Part shown: positions 17,245-25,668 of the stretch, piece after piece | How the letters are laid out: every line of letters begins with the position of its first letter | Numbering within the stretch: the first letter of the stretch is position 1 | Origin: Bacteroidales bacterium | Lineage (GTDB): Bacteria; Bacteroidota; Bacteroidia; Bacteroidales; UBA932 | Direction of reading: 5' to 3' | DNA length: 64,000 nucleotides | NCBI GenBank assembly: GCA_023667095.1 | Contig: JAMPAT010000007.1 | Span: 62,001-126,000 of the forward strand | Translations under genes and position numbers: made by a program | The notes under the pieces: model-generated | The model's database searches: none | What the model saw: the letters and a program-made list of their open reading frames with translations, nothing else | What the model was told of the DNA's origin: nothing

Positions 17245-20085
17245 ATGTCTTTGAGAATCAAATGTCTTATATTAATTTCCGCAATTGTTGTGTCCATGAT
17301 GGATGCAGCTGCCTTTGCTGCACCGTCAAGGTACTCTGTCTCAGGAAAGGTACTGGACAGCAAGTCCGGTGAGCCTCTGGCCGGGGTCGTGCTGCGGCTC
17401 GGCAGTGACTATCTCTGGACAATAACTGACATGGATGGCCGTTTCACCATGGAAAAGGTGCAGCCGGGAGAATATGTGCTTGAATCGTCTTTCCTTGGAT
17501 ATGTGACGGTCTCACAGAAAATCAATGTAAAGAAGGATATTGAAGGCATTGACATCATTATGTCAGAAAGTACCCTTGCCATAAAGGAGGTTGTCGTGAC
17601 GGCACAGAAAGCCAAGGATGGGCTGAATACCTCATTCTCAATCGACAGGAACGCCCTTGAACATCTTCAGCTCTCCGGCATGGCCGACATGGCCTCGCTC
17701 CTTCCGGGAGGAAAGACCATAAACCCGGACCTTACATCGGAAAACGTCCTTTCGCTTCGCTCAGGGGGGGCCTCAGCCGGCAATGCGGCATTCGGTACAG
17801 CGATTGAGGTTGACGGGGTGCGCATTGGCAACAATGCCGCATTCGGGGACATGAACGGTGTAGGCACAAGGGGGATAGCTGTCGGCAATATAGAGTCTGT
17901 GGAAGTCATGACAGGCGTACCGTCAGCGGAATACGGAGACCTTAACAGCGGAATGGTGCGTATCAATACCCGCAAGGGACGCACTCCGGTCAATATAGTC
18001 CTCTCTGTCAATCCGCGTACATACCAGGCTTCCGTCTCCAAGGGGATAGGACTGCGGAAAGAAAGGGGAGTAATCAATGTCAGCGCGGAATATGCGCGTG
18101 CCACAAGCAAGCTGACTTCTCCATATACCTCATACACAAGGCGCGGATTCTCCGCCGCATACAGCAATACATTTGCAAAGGTGCTGAGGTTCGAGGCCGG
18201 CTTCACCGGCAATATAGGAGGCATGGATTCCAAGTCCGACCCTGATGCCTACACAGGAGAGTTTGAGAAATCCAGGGATAACTCTTTCAGAGGCAATGTC
18301 TCCCTGTCGTGGCTCATGAACCGCAGCTGGATTACGAGCCTTAGATTCGATGCATCGGTAAATTTCCAGGACCAGCTCGACCGCCATTATCTTCCGGACA
18401 AGAATTCCGCTGCGATGCTTCCGGCAGTCCATTCTGAAAAGGAGGGATATTTTATCGCCTCGATGCTTCCGGCCAGATATGTGTATGACCGTTTCCTTGA
18501 CTCCAAGGAACTGGACTATGCCGCATCGGTCAAATATGACTGGCACAGACGCTGGAACAAGGTCAGGAACAATGTAAAGGCAGGTGTCCAGTGGAAGGCC
18601 AACGGCAATACCGGACGCGGAGAATATTATCCAGACCCTTCTCTCGCTGCTGACGGATACCGTCCGATGCCATATTCGGACTATCCGTATATGCACAACC
18701 TCGCAGTCTATGCGGAGGACCTCCTCTCGTTTCATGTAGGCAGGACAACCGTAGAGCTGAGTGCCGGGCTGAGGCTTGAGAATGTGTTTGTCCGAGGAAC
18801 TGAATACAGCCATACAAGCACATTGTCACCGAGGTTCAATACCAAATGGAAATTCAACAGCCATATCTCGGTCCGCGGAGGCTGGGGCATCACGGAGAAA
18901 CTTCCGTCATTCTATATCCTCTACCCGAAGCAGGAATACCGTGACATCCAGACTTTCAGTTGTGCCCCAGAGGGCGGCAATCCGGTCTATGTGTATTATA
19001 CACAGCCATACAGGATGGCTTTCAACCCGGAGCTGAAATGGCAGCGCAACTCAAATGCGGAATTCGGCATCGATGCGGAATTTCTCGGGACAAAGGTGTC
19101 GCTTGTGGGATTCTATAACCTGACAAGGAATCCATACAGATATTCGAATCTCTATACTCCATTCTCGTACGATGTTTACCGTATGCCGTCAGGTTATTCT
19201 ATGCCTGCAGGTGCCTCTGTTGAGGTTGACAACGTAACCGGTGCCGTAAGTGTACTACAGGCGGATGGAAACCGTGTTCAGATGGACAGACTGGTCACAA
19301 ACAGGACATTTACAAGACAGCTTTACCAGGACAACGGCAAGGATATCCTCAGGACAGGTGCCGAACTGATTGTGGATTTCCCTGAAATCCGTCCGGTAAG
19401 GACATCATTCCGCCTGGATGCTTCCTACACATACACAAGCTATGCAGATGACATGCTGTCGTACTGGTATCCGTCCAGCTCCCACACGTCATTGCCTGAC
19501 AGGTCATACCAATATGTCGGGATATATGCAAACGGAGGCAGCTCGTCCGCAGTCGTAAACGGTCGCATAACCCATGGACTGGATGCCAACCTCACTGCAA
19601 TTACGCATATTCCGCAGGCCAGGATTATCATAACGTGCCGTCTTGAGGCAAGCCTGCTGAACCTTTCGCGCAATATCTCTTCGCATGGCGGCAAGGCATA
19701 CGCATTTACGGTCACGGAGACGGACAATACCCCGACAGGAGGTGACATCTATGACGGGAATTCATATGCAGCGGTCTGGCCTGTAGCCTATATGGATCTG
19801 GAAGGTACTGTCCATCCGTTTGGACCGGAGCAGGCTGCCGATCCTGACTTCAGGGACTTGATACGCAAGTCCGGGAACGCCTGCACATTTGCCCAGGATG
19901 GCTATGCGCCATATTTCTCGGCCAATATCAGCATAACAAAGGAGATAGGTGACCATGTGTCCCTCTCTTTCTTTGTCAACAACTTCACCAACTCCAGAAA
20001 GGCGGTGACTTCTTATGCCACAGGGGTCTCCATGATTGCCACCCCGATGTTCTATTATGGTCTTACATGTAGATTGAAATTCTGA
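17245..20085 (+). CDS. TonB-dependent receptor with carboxypeptidase-regulatory domain
   Basis: This 946-residue outer-membrane receptor has a signal peptide (about 1-26), a CarboxypepD_reg-like domain (about 32-115, G-K-V-L-D-S-K-S-G-E-P-L-A-G-V), a TonB-box region, and a plug (V-E-V-M-T-G-V-P-S-A-E-Y-G-D-L-N-S-G-M-V). A barrel ends in L-K-F. It is not SusC-like and has no SusD partner, so its cargo may be a metal complex, a cofactor or a peptide. Its TGA at 20083-20085 shares a base with the next start codon (TGATG), giving translational coupling. A seven-G run at 17764-17770 lies in the early plug coding region. Confidence 0.9.
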   Translation: MSLRIKCLILISAIVVSMMDAAAFAAPSRYSVSGKVLDSKSGEPLAGVVLRLGSDYLWTITDMDGRFTMEKVQPGEYVLESSFLGYVTVSQKINVKKDIEGIDIIMSESTLAIKEVVVTAQKAKDGLNTSFSIDRNALEHLQLSGMADMASLLPGGKTINPDLTSENVLSLRSGGASAGNAAFGTAIEVDGVRIGNNAAFGDMNGVGTRGIAVGNIESVEVMTGVPSAEYGDLNSGMVRINTRKGRTPVNIVLSVNPRTYQASVSKGIGLRKERGVINVSAEYARATSKLTSPYTSYTRRGFSAAYSNTFAKVLRFEAGFTGNIGGMDSKSDPDAYTGEFEKSRDNSFRGNVSLSWLMNRSWITSLRFDASVNFQDQLDRHYLPDKNSAAMLPAVHSEKEGYFIASMLPARYVYDRFLDSKELDYAASVKYDWHRRWNKVRNNVKAGVQWKANGNTGRGEYYPDPSLAADGYRPMPYSDYPYMHNLAVYAEDLLSFHVGRTTVELSAGLRLENVFVRGTEYSHTSTLSPRFNTKWKFNSHISVRGGWGITEKLPSFYILYPKQEYRDIQTFSCAPEGGNPVYVYYTQPYRMAFNPELKWQRNSNAEFGIDAEFLGTKVSLVGFYNLTRNPYRYSNLYTPFSYDVYRMPSGYSMPAGASVEVDNVTGAVSVLQADGNRVQMDRLVTNRTFTRQLYQDNGKDILRTGAELIVDFPEIRPVRTSFRLDASYTYTSYADDMLSYWYPSSSHTSLPDRSYQYVGIYANGGSSSAVVNGRITHGLDANLTAITHIPQARIIITCRLEASLLNLSRNISSHGGKAYAFTVTETDNTPTGGDIYDGNSYAAVWPVAYMDLEGTVHPFGPEQAADPDFRDLIRKSGNACTFAQDGYAPYFSANISITKEIGDHVSLSFFVNNFTNSRKAVTSYATGVSMIATPMFYYGLTCRLKF

Positions 20086-21314
20086 TGAAACGTTTGACTG
20101 TCATATATTTGTGTGTGCTGCTCCTTGCCGGATGCACTGTCGGGATCAACAGGGTGAACCTATACGATTACAGCCTTCATCGTCTTGATGTCGCACTCTC
20201 ATTCCCTGACGGATTCCACGATGCCGCGCTTGATGGCATAGAAGTCACTTTCCAGAATGTAGACAACGGTTCTTCGTACGTGGCTGTCTCAGATGCCTCG
20301 GGTGTCGTTTCGGTCTCTCTTGTGAACGGGCTCTACAGGATGACTTCCAATGCCGTTGCCAATGATGAATATTTCAATGCGTCATACGAAGGGCTCAGGA
20401 TATCAGGCAATGATGTGTCCGTCGGGGTTGAGTTCATAAAGGTAAGGACAGGTGATATCGTAATCAAGGAGATATATTGCGGAGGATGCCGCAAGGCACC
20501 TCTCGAGGGGAACTACCAGAGCGACAAATATGTGATTCTGCACAATAATACCTCTGAAACGCAATATCTTGACTCTCTTTGTCTCGGTACATTGTCTCCA
20601 TATAACTCCAACGCCAACAGTAACCCGTGGGTTACAAAGGACCCGTCAACCGGAGGCTCCGTCTTCCGTGACTTTGTCCCTGTCATACAGGCAGTATGGC
20701 AGTTCGGAGGCAGCGGACACGACTTTCCGCTTGCCCCTGGGGAGGATGCCGTAGTTGCGATAAACGGTGCGATTGACCACACAAGGCAGTATCCGCTTTC
20801 CGTAAATCTCTCCAATCCGGACTATTTCGTATGCTACAACAATGTGTATTTCCCTAACGGGGAATATCATCCCTCTCCTGAGGGAATTCCGGTGGAGCAT
20901 TATCTGAATGTAGTCATAAAGACAGGTGTAGCCAATGCCTATCCTGTCTCGATAAATTCACCGGCTGTGGTGATTTTTAGGTCGCATGGCATTGCCATCC
21001 AGGATTTTGTGCGTCTTCCTGACAGCGTCATCCCGACTCCGGGGAGCACTGTGGACGATGTCGTATGCGTTCCTTTGGAATGGGTCATGGATGCAGTCGA
21101 GGTCTTTGACGGAAGGGCTTCAAGCAACAAGAAACGCCTTGCGCCATCCCTTGATGCAGGATTTGTCTATCAGTCCGACACCTTTACCGGTCACTCGCTG
21201 ATGCGCCGTGTCAATGAGGGCAGGACCGCTTCAGAGGGATATGAGGTGCTTGTCGACACAAACAATTCAGGCAATGATTTCTATGAATCCGAAAAACAGT
21301 CGCTGCATGAATAG
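20085..21314 (+). CDS. DUF4876 lipoprotein
   Basis: This 409-residue protein has a lipoprotein signal (V-L-L-L-A-G-C, Cys17). An immunoglobulin-like or carboxypeptidase-regulatory-like domain comes first (about 25-125, S-D-A-S-G-V-V-S-V-S-L), then a lamin-tail-like domain (V-I-K-E-I-Y-C-G-G-C, then V-I-L-H-N-N-T-S-E-T). This is the organisation of the Bacteroidota DUF4876 family. It overlaps the receptor stop by one base and the following start by eight bases, so all three are translated together. A role as surface partner of the receptor is likely but not shown. The family name is given from recognition, not a search. Confidence 0.75.
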   Translation: MKRLTVIYLCVLLLAGCTVGINRVNLYDYSLHRLDVALSFPDGFHDAALDGIEVTFQNVDNGSSYVAVSDASGVVSVSLVNGLYRMTSNAVANDEYFNASYEGLRISGNDVSVGVEFIKVRTGDIVIKEIYCGGCRKAPLEGNYQSDKYVILHNNTSETQYLDSLCLGTLSPYNSNANSNPWVTKDPSTGGSVFRDFVPVIQAVWQFGGSGHDFPLAPGEDAVVAINGAIDHTRQYPLSVNLSNPDYFVCYNNVYFPNGEYHPSPEGIPVEHYLNVVIKTGVANAYPVSINSPAVVIFRSHGIAIQDFVRLPDSVIPTPGSTVDDVVCVPLEWVMDAVEVFDGRASSNKKRLAPSLDAGFVYQSDTFTGHSLMRRVNEGRTASEGYEVLVDTNNSGNDFYESEKQSLHE

Positions 21315-22824
21315 GCTTTCCCTCATATCGGTAACTGCGTTTATGCTTTGCCTGGCGGCCGTCCAGGGGGCAGCCCAGGAACGGGCATTGACATACGGAC
21401 GCGCCATAAGGAACAACCTGTGGAATGACGGCAGCAACATTGCCGGCATAAGGCAGGACTCAGTGACAATATCCAACGCAGAAATAGGTGCGATGTACGA
21501 GTCCGGGGATTTCCGCCAGACATGGCAGCCTGAGGAAAAATGGTCTGCAGGGGCAATGGCGAGGACGATGGTGCATCTGAAAAGGTTCTCAATGGCAGGA
21601 AGCTTCTCCTTTGCCCATTCCGAGAACTATGGCGCATGTGGCTCCATGATGGTGCATCCTGGATTTTATCCGGTTGACATAATGGAATTTACGCCAGGGA
21701 GAAAGACGTTGCAGAAATATTCTTTTGACGGTGGAATATCATATGACATCGGCAGCCGTTGGCGCATCGGAGGCAAGATTGACTTTACATCATACAACTA
21801 TTCAAAGAGGAAAGACCTGAGATATACTGACTACCGTCTCGACATGGAGGTGTCCCCTGGAATAATGTGGCACAGCGGGGATTTTGCTGTCGGGCTGAAC
21901 TATCTGTATGCAAGGAACTATGAGACAATAAAGGCCGAACAGATAGGGACCAAGGTCTCGTCATTCTATGCTTTCCTTGACAAGGGACTTATGTACGGTG
22001 CGTACGAAGTCTGGGAAAGCGACGGTGTCCATCTGGCCGAATCGGGGGTAAATGCGTTTCCTGTAAAGGAAAACATCCATGGTGTCGCCTTGCAGGCGCA
22101 GTATCGTGGAGTTTTTGCCGAGGTCGGCTACCGTCATGGTACAGGCTCAATAGGGGAAAAGCAGAGCATATGGTTCAATTTCCCGGGCAATGCAGTGTCT
22201 GTCAAGGCTGGATGGAGGTTCGGGCATTCAGTAAGGCACTCGCTAAGGCTCGGATTTGACTGGAAGAGGCAGTTCAACGAAGAGAATGTGACAGAAAAGG
22301 TGACTGCAGGCGGTGTAACGACTGTGAAGACGTATGCTTCCAACAGGATTTATGAGAGTACAGGCTGTGCGGTTGCCCCTGAATATGAACTTATGGCAGG
22401 CCGGTGGGAGCTGACCGCAGGTGCAGAAGCCTCGTTTGACGGGCAGGCCTCAGCGCAGAAATATCCTTATCTCTATGTCCGTAACACGGCGGAATATTCC
22501 GTCCATGCCGATGCACTTGTGCATCTCTGGAGGTTTGACCTTGGAGCAGGGGTCTCTTTCTCTAGCGGTACCTGGAATGAGGATTCGCGGACGGTAGATA
22601 CCGGAGTACAGGCTTCCGGGCCTTACCGGTATGAGGAATATTTCCTTCTTCAGAAGGAATACATGACTGCAGATGTCATAGGGGCAAGGCTGAAATTGAG
22701 ATACAACATATTGCACGGCCTGTATGTCGAGGCTTCCGGGGGCGTCCAGCATGCTTTCGGGATAGAGCATCTGGCAGGCACGGACCGCTGGCGTGCTGGA
22801 TTCGGAATAGGCTATACATTCTGA
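21307..22824 (+). CDS. Outer-membrane beta-barrel protein (DUF6850-like)
   Basis: I chose the ATG at 21307 because it overlaps the DUF4876 stop (ATGAATAG) and leads straight into a signal peptide (L-S-L-I-S-V-T-A-F-M-L-C-L-A-A-V-Q-G-A-A-Q). An earlier in-frame ATG at 21283 is possible; the frame's longest start at 21208 lies deep inside the previous gene. The mature protein of about 480 residues is almost all alternating amphipathic strands rich in Tyr, Trp and Gly and ends in G-I-G-Y-T-F, a classic barrel C-terminus. It has no plug. It resembles the DUF6850 barrels found next to DUF4876 genes. Function unknown. Confidence 0.7.
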   Translation: MNRLSLISVTAFMLCLAAVQGAAQERALTYGRAIRNNLWNDGSNIAGIRQDSVTISNAEIGAMYESGDFRQTWQPEEKWSAGAMARTMVHLKRFSMAGSFSFAHSENYGACGSMMVHPGFYPVDIMEFTPGRKTLQKYSFDGGISYDIGSRWRIGGKIDFTSYNYSKRKDLRYTDYRLDMEVSPGIMWHSGDFAVGLNYLYARNYETIKAEQIGTKVSSFYAFLDKGLMYGAYEVWESDGVHLAESGVNAFPVKENIHGVALQAQYRGVFAEVGYRHGTGSIGEKQSIWFNFPGNAVSVKAGWRFGHSVRHSLRLGFDWKRQFNEENVTEKVTAGGVTTVKTYASNRIYESTGCAVAPEYELMAGRWELTAGAEASFDGQASAQKYPYLYVRNTAEYSVHADALVHLWRFDLGAGVSFSSGTWNEDSRTVDTGVQASGPYRYEEYFLLQKEYMTADVIGARLKLRYNILHGLYVEASGGVQHAFGIEHLAGTDRWRAGFGIGYTF

Positions 22825-22865
22825 CCTGCATGGAATTGAACTAAATTTAATTAAATATTGTAATT

Positions 22866-23726
22866 ATGAAAAAGGCATTGTTTTTTCTTTTCGCAGCAGC
22901 TGCAATGGCAGTTGCATGTGATCCGGTCGGGAAGGCTCCAATAGTGGACCCGGTTGATGACAATACTGTAACTTACGGAGGAGTTACGTATAATACAGTG
23001 ACACTCGAAAATGGCCAGACATGGATAGCGGAACCGTTACGTTATGTTCCGGAGGGAAAGAATGTATCAGATGATCCTGCTTCAGAATCTGGCATATGGT
23101 TTCCTTATACTTCAGACGGTAAAGATGTCACGCCTTTGACTGATGAAGCCTCAATCAGCAAGAAAGGCTATCTTTATGACTATGCTACAGCATTCAATGT
23201 TGATGAAATCACAACAGAAAACTATACCTCATTTGAGGGGACACAGGGAATTTGTCCAGATGGCTGGCATATTCCTGCCAGAGATGAATTGTTCGCACTT
23301 TGCGGTGACTCTGTTAAACTTCTTGGAGAGGACAGCGCAAAGAAAGACGAAAATGCACCGTTTTGGGATTCAGAAGCTTCGTATTCTACAATCGTAAAGG
23401 CAAACGGGTATGGATTCGGCTTTACTTTTTCAGGCATTGTCAACAGAACCAATCCTGCAGCAACTGGCATATATAATAAAATTGTTGTTACTGATGCTAC
23501 TGCTACAGTTGATGATTTTATAGGTGAACTTGCTCTGACATACGTAATGGGTTCTACTCCTTATAACGTAAATGCCAATAACGGGAATATCCAGTTTGTT
23601 GGAATGATGAGTACATTTACAAAAAACAACCTCTTAGGAAAGCTTAGCGTAGCCTATACAAATTACCTTTCAGGATATACTGTCCGTTGTATCAAGGACG
23701 GATGGACTGTTCCTGTGGCAAAGTAA
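22866..23726 (+). CDS. FISUMP-domain lipoprotein
   Basis: This 286-residue lipoprotein has Cys18 after M-A-V-A. Its features fit the Fib_succ_major (FISUMP) domain: N-G-Q-T-W-I-A-E-P-L near residue 55, the centre C-P-D-G-W-H-I-P-A-R-D-E-L (about 131-143), and the closing V-R-C-I-K-D. These domains are found on secreted Bacteroidota and Fibrobacter proteins and are thought to mediate surface binding. It lies 41 bp after the barrel gene and ends at a strong terminator, so it is the last gene of the receptor operon. Confidence 0.8.
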   Translation: MKKALFFLFAAAAMAVACDPVGKAPIVDPVDDNTVTYGGVTYNTVTLENGQTWIAEPLRYVPEGKNVSDDPASESGIWFPYTSDGKDVTPLTDEASISKKGYLYDYATAFNVDEITTENYTSFEGTQGICPDGWHIPARDELFALCGDSVKLLGEDSAKKDENAPFWDSEASYSTIVKANGYGFGFTFSGIVNRTNPAATGIYNKIVVTDATATVDDFIGELALTYVMGSTPYNVNANNGNIQFVGMMSTFTKNNLLGKLSVAYTNYLSGYTVRCIKDGWTVPVAK

Positions 23727-23753
23727 CCAATCCTGAACACCATTGACAGATAT

Positions 23754-23790
23754 GGGGATATGCGAATCTTTACATATCCCCTTGTTTTTT
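23754..23790 (+). terminator. Terminator after the receptor/FISUMP operon
   Basis: GGGGATATG at 23754-23762 pairs perfectly with CATATCCCC at 23773-23781. It is followed by TTGTTTTTT. This is a standard intrinsic terminator 28 bp past the FISUMP stop. Confidence 0.85.
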
Positions 23791-23863
23791 GGAACAGTCT
23801 TTGCCAAGACCCGCCGCGGAACAATGACAGGCTCTGCCCAGGCAGACATTAAAAATTATAGAT

Positions 23864-24310
23864 ATGTTAAAATTAGGAGACAAGATGCCGGATTTCGAGG
23901 TCGTGGACCAGGACGGCAATACAGTTAAATCTTCTGACCTGAAAGGCAAGAAGACAGTGATTTATTTCTATCCGAAGGACAACACTCCCGGGTGCACGGC
24001 AGAGGCATGCAGCCTCAGGGACAACTATAGCGAGCTGACCAATGCCGGCTACTATGTAATCGGTGTCAGCAAGGACAGCGTATCTTCCCACAAGAAGTTC
24101 ATGGAAAAGCTGAAGCTTCCGTTCAAGCTGCTTGCGGACACGACCACAAAGATGCTACAGGACTTCGGTGCATGGGGAGAGAAGAAAATGTGTGGCAGGA
24201 CATGTGTAGGTACAATACGCAAGACTTTCATCTTCAATGAGGACGGTGTCCTGGAGAAGATTATAGAGAAGGTGGACACAAAGAATCATGCGTCACAGAT
24301 CCTCGGATAG
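23864..24310 (+). CDS. bcp: Thioredoxin-dependent thiol peroxidase (peroxiredoxin Q/BCP)
   Basis: This 148-residue cytosolic peroxiredoxin reduces hydroperoxides using thioredoxin. The peroxidatic site is in P-G-C44-T-A-E-A-C49, with C49 as the resolving cysteine four residues on, the arrangement of the atypical two-cysteine BCP/PrxQ group. The start M-L-K-L-G-D-K-M-P-D-F and length are normal for the family. It stands alone between a terminator and the small RNA region. A longer reading frame starting at 23743 is an overlapping frame, not an extension of this protein. Confidence 0.93.
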   Translation: MLKLGDKMPDFEVVDQDGNTVKSSDLKGKKTVIYFYPKDNTPGCTAEACSLRDNYSELTNAGYYVIGVSKDSVSSHKKFMEKLKLPFKLLADTTTKMLQDFGAWGEKKMCGRTCVGTIRKTFIFNEDGVLEKIIEKVDTKNHASQILG

Positions 24311-24331
24311 CAGATTTTGTCATTTTATTCG

Positions 24332-24339
24332 TATCTTTG
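24332..24339 (+). promoter_or_regulatory. -7 box for the small RNA
   Basis: TATCTTTG fits TAnnTTTG. Transcription would start near 24346, giving a transcript of about 115 bases that ends at the hairpin at 24423-24462. A TTTG at 24316-24319 is too close for a standard -33 element, so the upstream element is unclear. Confidence 0.5.
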
Positions 24340-24344
24340 TAGAC

Positions 24345-24462
24345 TGACGGTTAGAAAGTTCCGAAGGGACCATTGGGCTGAGATACCCATAGCCGGTCGT
24401 GAACGCACGGAGAAAACGATATGGAGTGACTAAAAGTTCACTTTTGGGTCACTCCCTTTTTT
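24345..24462 (+). ncRNA. Probable small structured RNA with its own promoter and terminator
   Basis: Between bcp and the next gene there is no reading frame, but there is ordered structure. GACC (24368-24371) pairs with GGTC (24395-24398), and TGGG/CCCA closes an inner loop C-T-G-A-G-A-T-A (24378-24385). GTG-AACG-CAC forms a small hairpin at 24399-24408. A long terminator stem follows at 24423-24455. A -7 box lies just upstream. It could be a free small RNA or a leader controlling the TlpA-like gene whose ATG is at 24486. I cannot assign it to a named RNA family. Confidence 0.55.
24423..24462 (+). terminator. Terminator of the small RNA or leader
   Basis: GGAGTGAC at 24423-24430 pairs with GTCACTCC at 24448-24455, extended inside by AAAAG and CTTTT around a TTCA loop. 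A CTTTTTT tract follows. The hairpin ends only about 24 bases before the next gene, so it could also act as an attenuator. Confidence 0.8.
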
Positions 24463-24485
24463 GATGATAACAAATACTTGGTATA

Positions 24486-25565
24486 ATGAACAAAAAGATT
24501 ATTTTTGCAGCTTCTGCTGCTATTGTCAGCGCCGTGTCATGTGCAAGGCCCTCTGACGTGACAAAGATTGCCGGGACAACAGACATGGAAGGAGTCGATG
24601 AGGTAAACATCATCGTAAAGCAGATGGACATTGACACCATAGTCCCTGTCGTTGACGGAAAGTTTGCCATTGAAATACCTGCAGATGTCACTGCAATTGG
24701 TACCGTGCAGGCCGGAAACAACGGTGCCCGTTTTATTCCTGACGGAACCAAGCTGAATGTCAAGCTTTCTGAGGCAGAGGCTTCCGTTAAGTCGGCATCT
24801 GCCTACGTGCAGGCTGAGTACGCCAAGTTCCAGGATTACGAAAAGACAGTCTCTGATGACCTCAGGGCAAAGATTGACGAAATCCGCGAGAATGCAGAAC
24901 TTACTGCAGAAGAGCAGGAGAAGAAGATAGAGGAGACATACGATGCCGTAGTCGAAGAGTTCTCAAAATACAACATGGACGTTATCAGGAAGAACGCAGA
25001 CAACGCCATCAGCCTTGTAGCTGTACAGAATATCGTAAACATGGCATCTGATGAAGAGATAGAGGAGGCGATTGACGGGCTTTCAGAGAAAATCCAGGAA
25101 AATTCTTTCGTGCAGAGCATCAAGAAATCCGTATCTGCAAAGAAATCAACTGCAGAAGGCAAGATGTTCACAGACTTTACAGTAGAGGATTCTGACGGCA
25201 AGACAGTCAAGTTCTCTGACTTTGTCGGCAAGGGCAAATATGTCCTTGTTGACTTCTGGGCTTCATGGTGCGGTCCGTGCAAGAGGGAAATCCCCAACAT
25301 CAAGGCTGTGTATGAGAAATTCAAAGGCCCTAAGTTCGATGTACTGAGTGTCGCAGTATGGGACCGTCCTGAGGACACCAAGGCTGCAGCCGTTGAGCAT
25401 GGTGTAGTATGGAGCCAGATTATCAATGCACAGAGAATCCCTACTGACATCTATGGTATAGACGGTATTCCTCACATCATGCTCATCGGCCCGGACGGTA
25501 CTATCCTCAAGAGAGGTCTCCGTGGCAGCGAGATTGAGCCAACAGTTGCAGAATATCTTAAATAG
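24486..25565 (+). CDS. TlpA/ResA-like thioredoxin-fold lipoprotein
   Basis: This 359-residue protein has a lipobox (A-V-S-C, Cys19), an N-terminal DUF4369-like beta domain (about 25-110), a charged helical linker (about 110-225, rich in Glu and Lys), and a thioredoxin domain from about 230. The active site is W-A-S-W-C262-G-P-C265, with the cis-proline loop at G-I-P-H-I. It is a membrane-anchored periplasmic thiol-disulfide oxidoreductase of the group common in Bacteroidota. The partner is unknown. It follows the small-RNA terminator and is followed by a GC-rich hairpin. Confidence 0.85.
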   Translation: MNKKIIFAASAAIVSAVSCARPSDVTKIAGTTDMEGVDEVNIIVKQMDIDTIVPVVDGKFAIEIPADVTAIGTVQAGNNGARFIPDGTKLNVKLSEAEASVKSASAYVQAEYAKFQDYEKTVSDDLRAKIDEIRENAELTAEEQEKKIEETYDAVVEEFSKYNMDVIRKNADNAISLVAVQNIVNMASDEEIEEAIDGLSEKIQENSFVQSIKKSVSAKKSTAEGKMFTDFTVEDSDGKTVKFSDFVGKGKYVLVDFWASWCGPCKREIPNIKAVYEKFKGPKFDVLSVAVWDRPEDTKAAAVEHGVVWSQIINAQRIPTDIYGIDGIPHIMLIGPDGTILKRGLRGSEIEPTVAEYLK

Positions 25566-25579
25566 CAGAATTTTAACGT

Positions 25580-25605
25580 GGTGGCAAAGGCCGCCTTTTG
25601 CCACC
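25580..25605 (+). terminator. Hairpin after the TlpA-like gene (weak terminator)
   Basis: GGTGGCAAAGG (25580-25590) pairs with CCTTTTGCCACC (25594-25605), with one bulged base. The T-run comes only after eight further bases, so termination may be partial, allowing some read-through into uvrC. Confidence 0.5.
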
Positions 25606-25668
25606 GCTTATCCGTTTTTCTTTGGAAAACAATGCCATCCTGACGTTCAATGACGTTCTCGGGAGCAT

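Noticed and set aside
21208..21306. Longer N-terminus for the beta-barrel protein
   Set aside because: It would overlap about 100 bp of DUF4876 coding sequence and place residues before the signal peptide.
24360..24430. Thiamine pyrophosphate riboswitch
   Set aside because: GGGCTGAGATACCC resembles the pyrimidine-sensing part, and TGAAC follows, but the leading GGGGTGC and the pyrophosphate-sensing half (CCTGAT...GCGTAGGGA) are missing, and the downstream gene is not a thiamine gene.
24345..24462. SRP (4.5S) RNA
   Set aside because: Length is near, but the conserved apical GGAAG/AGCAGCC loop of bacterial SRP RNA is absent.
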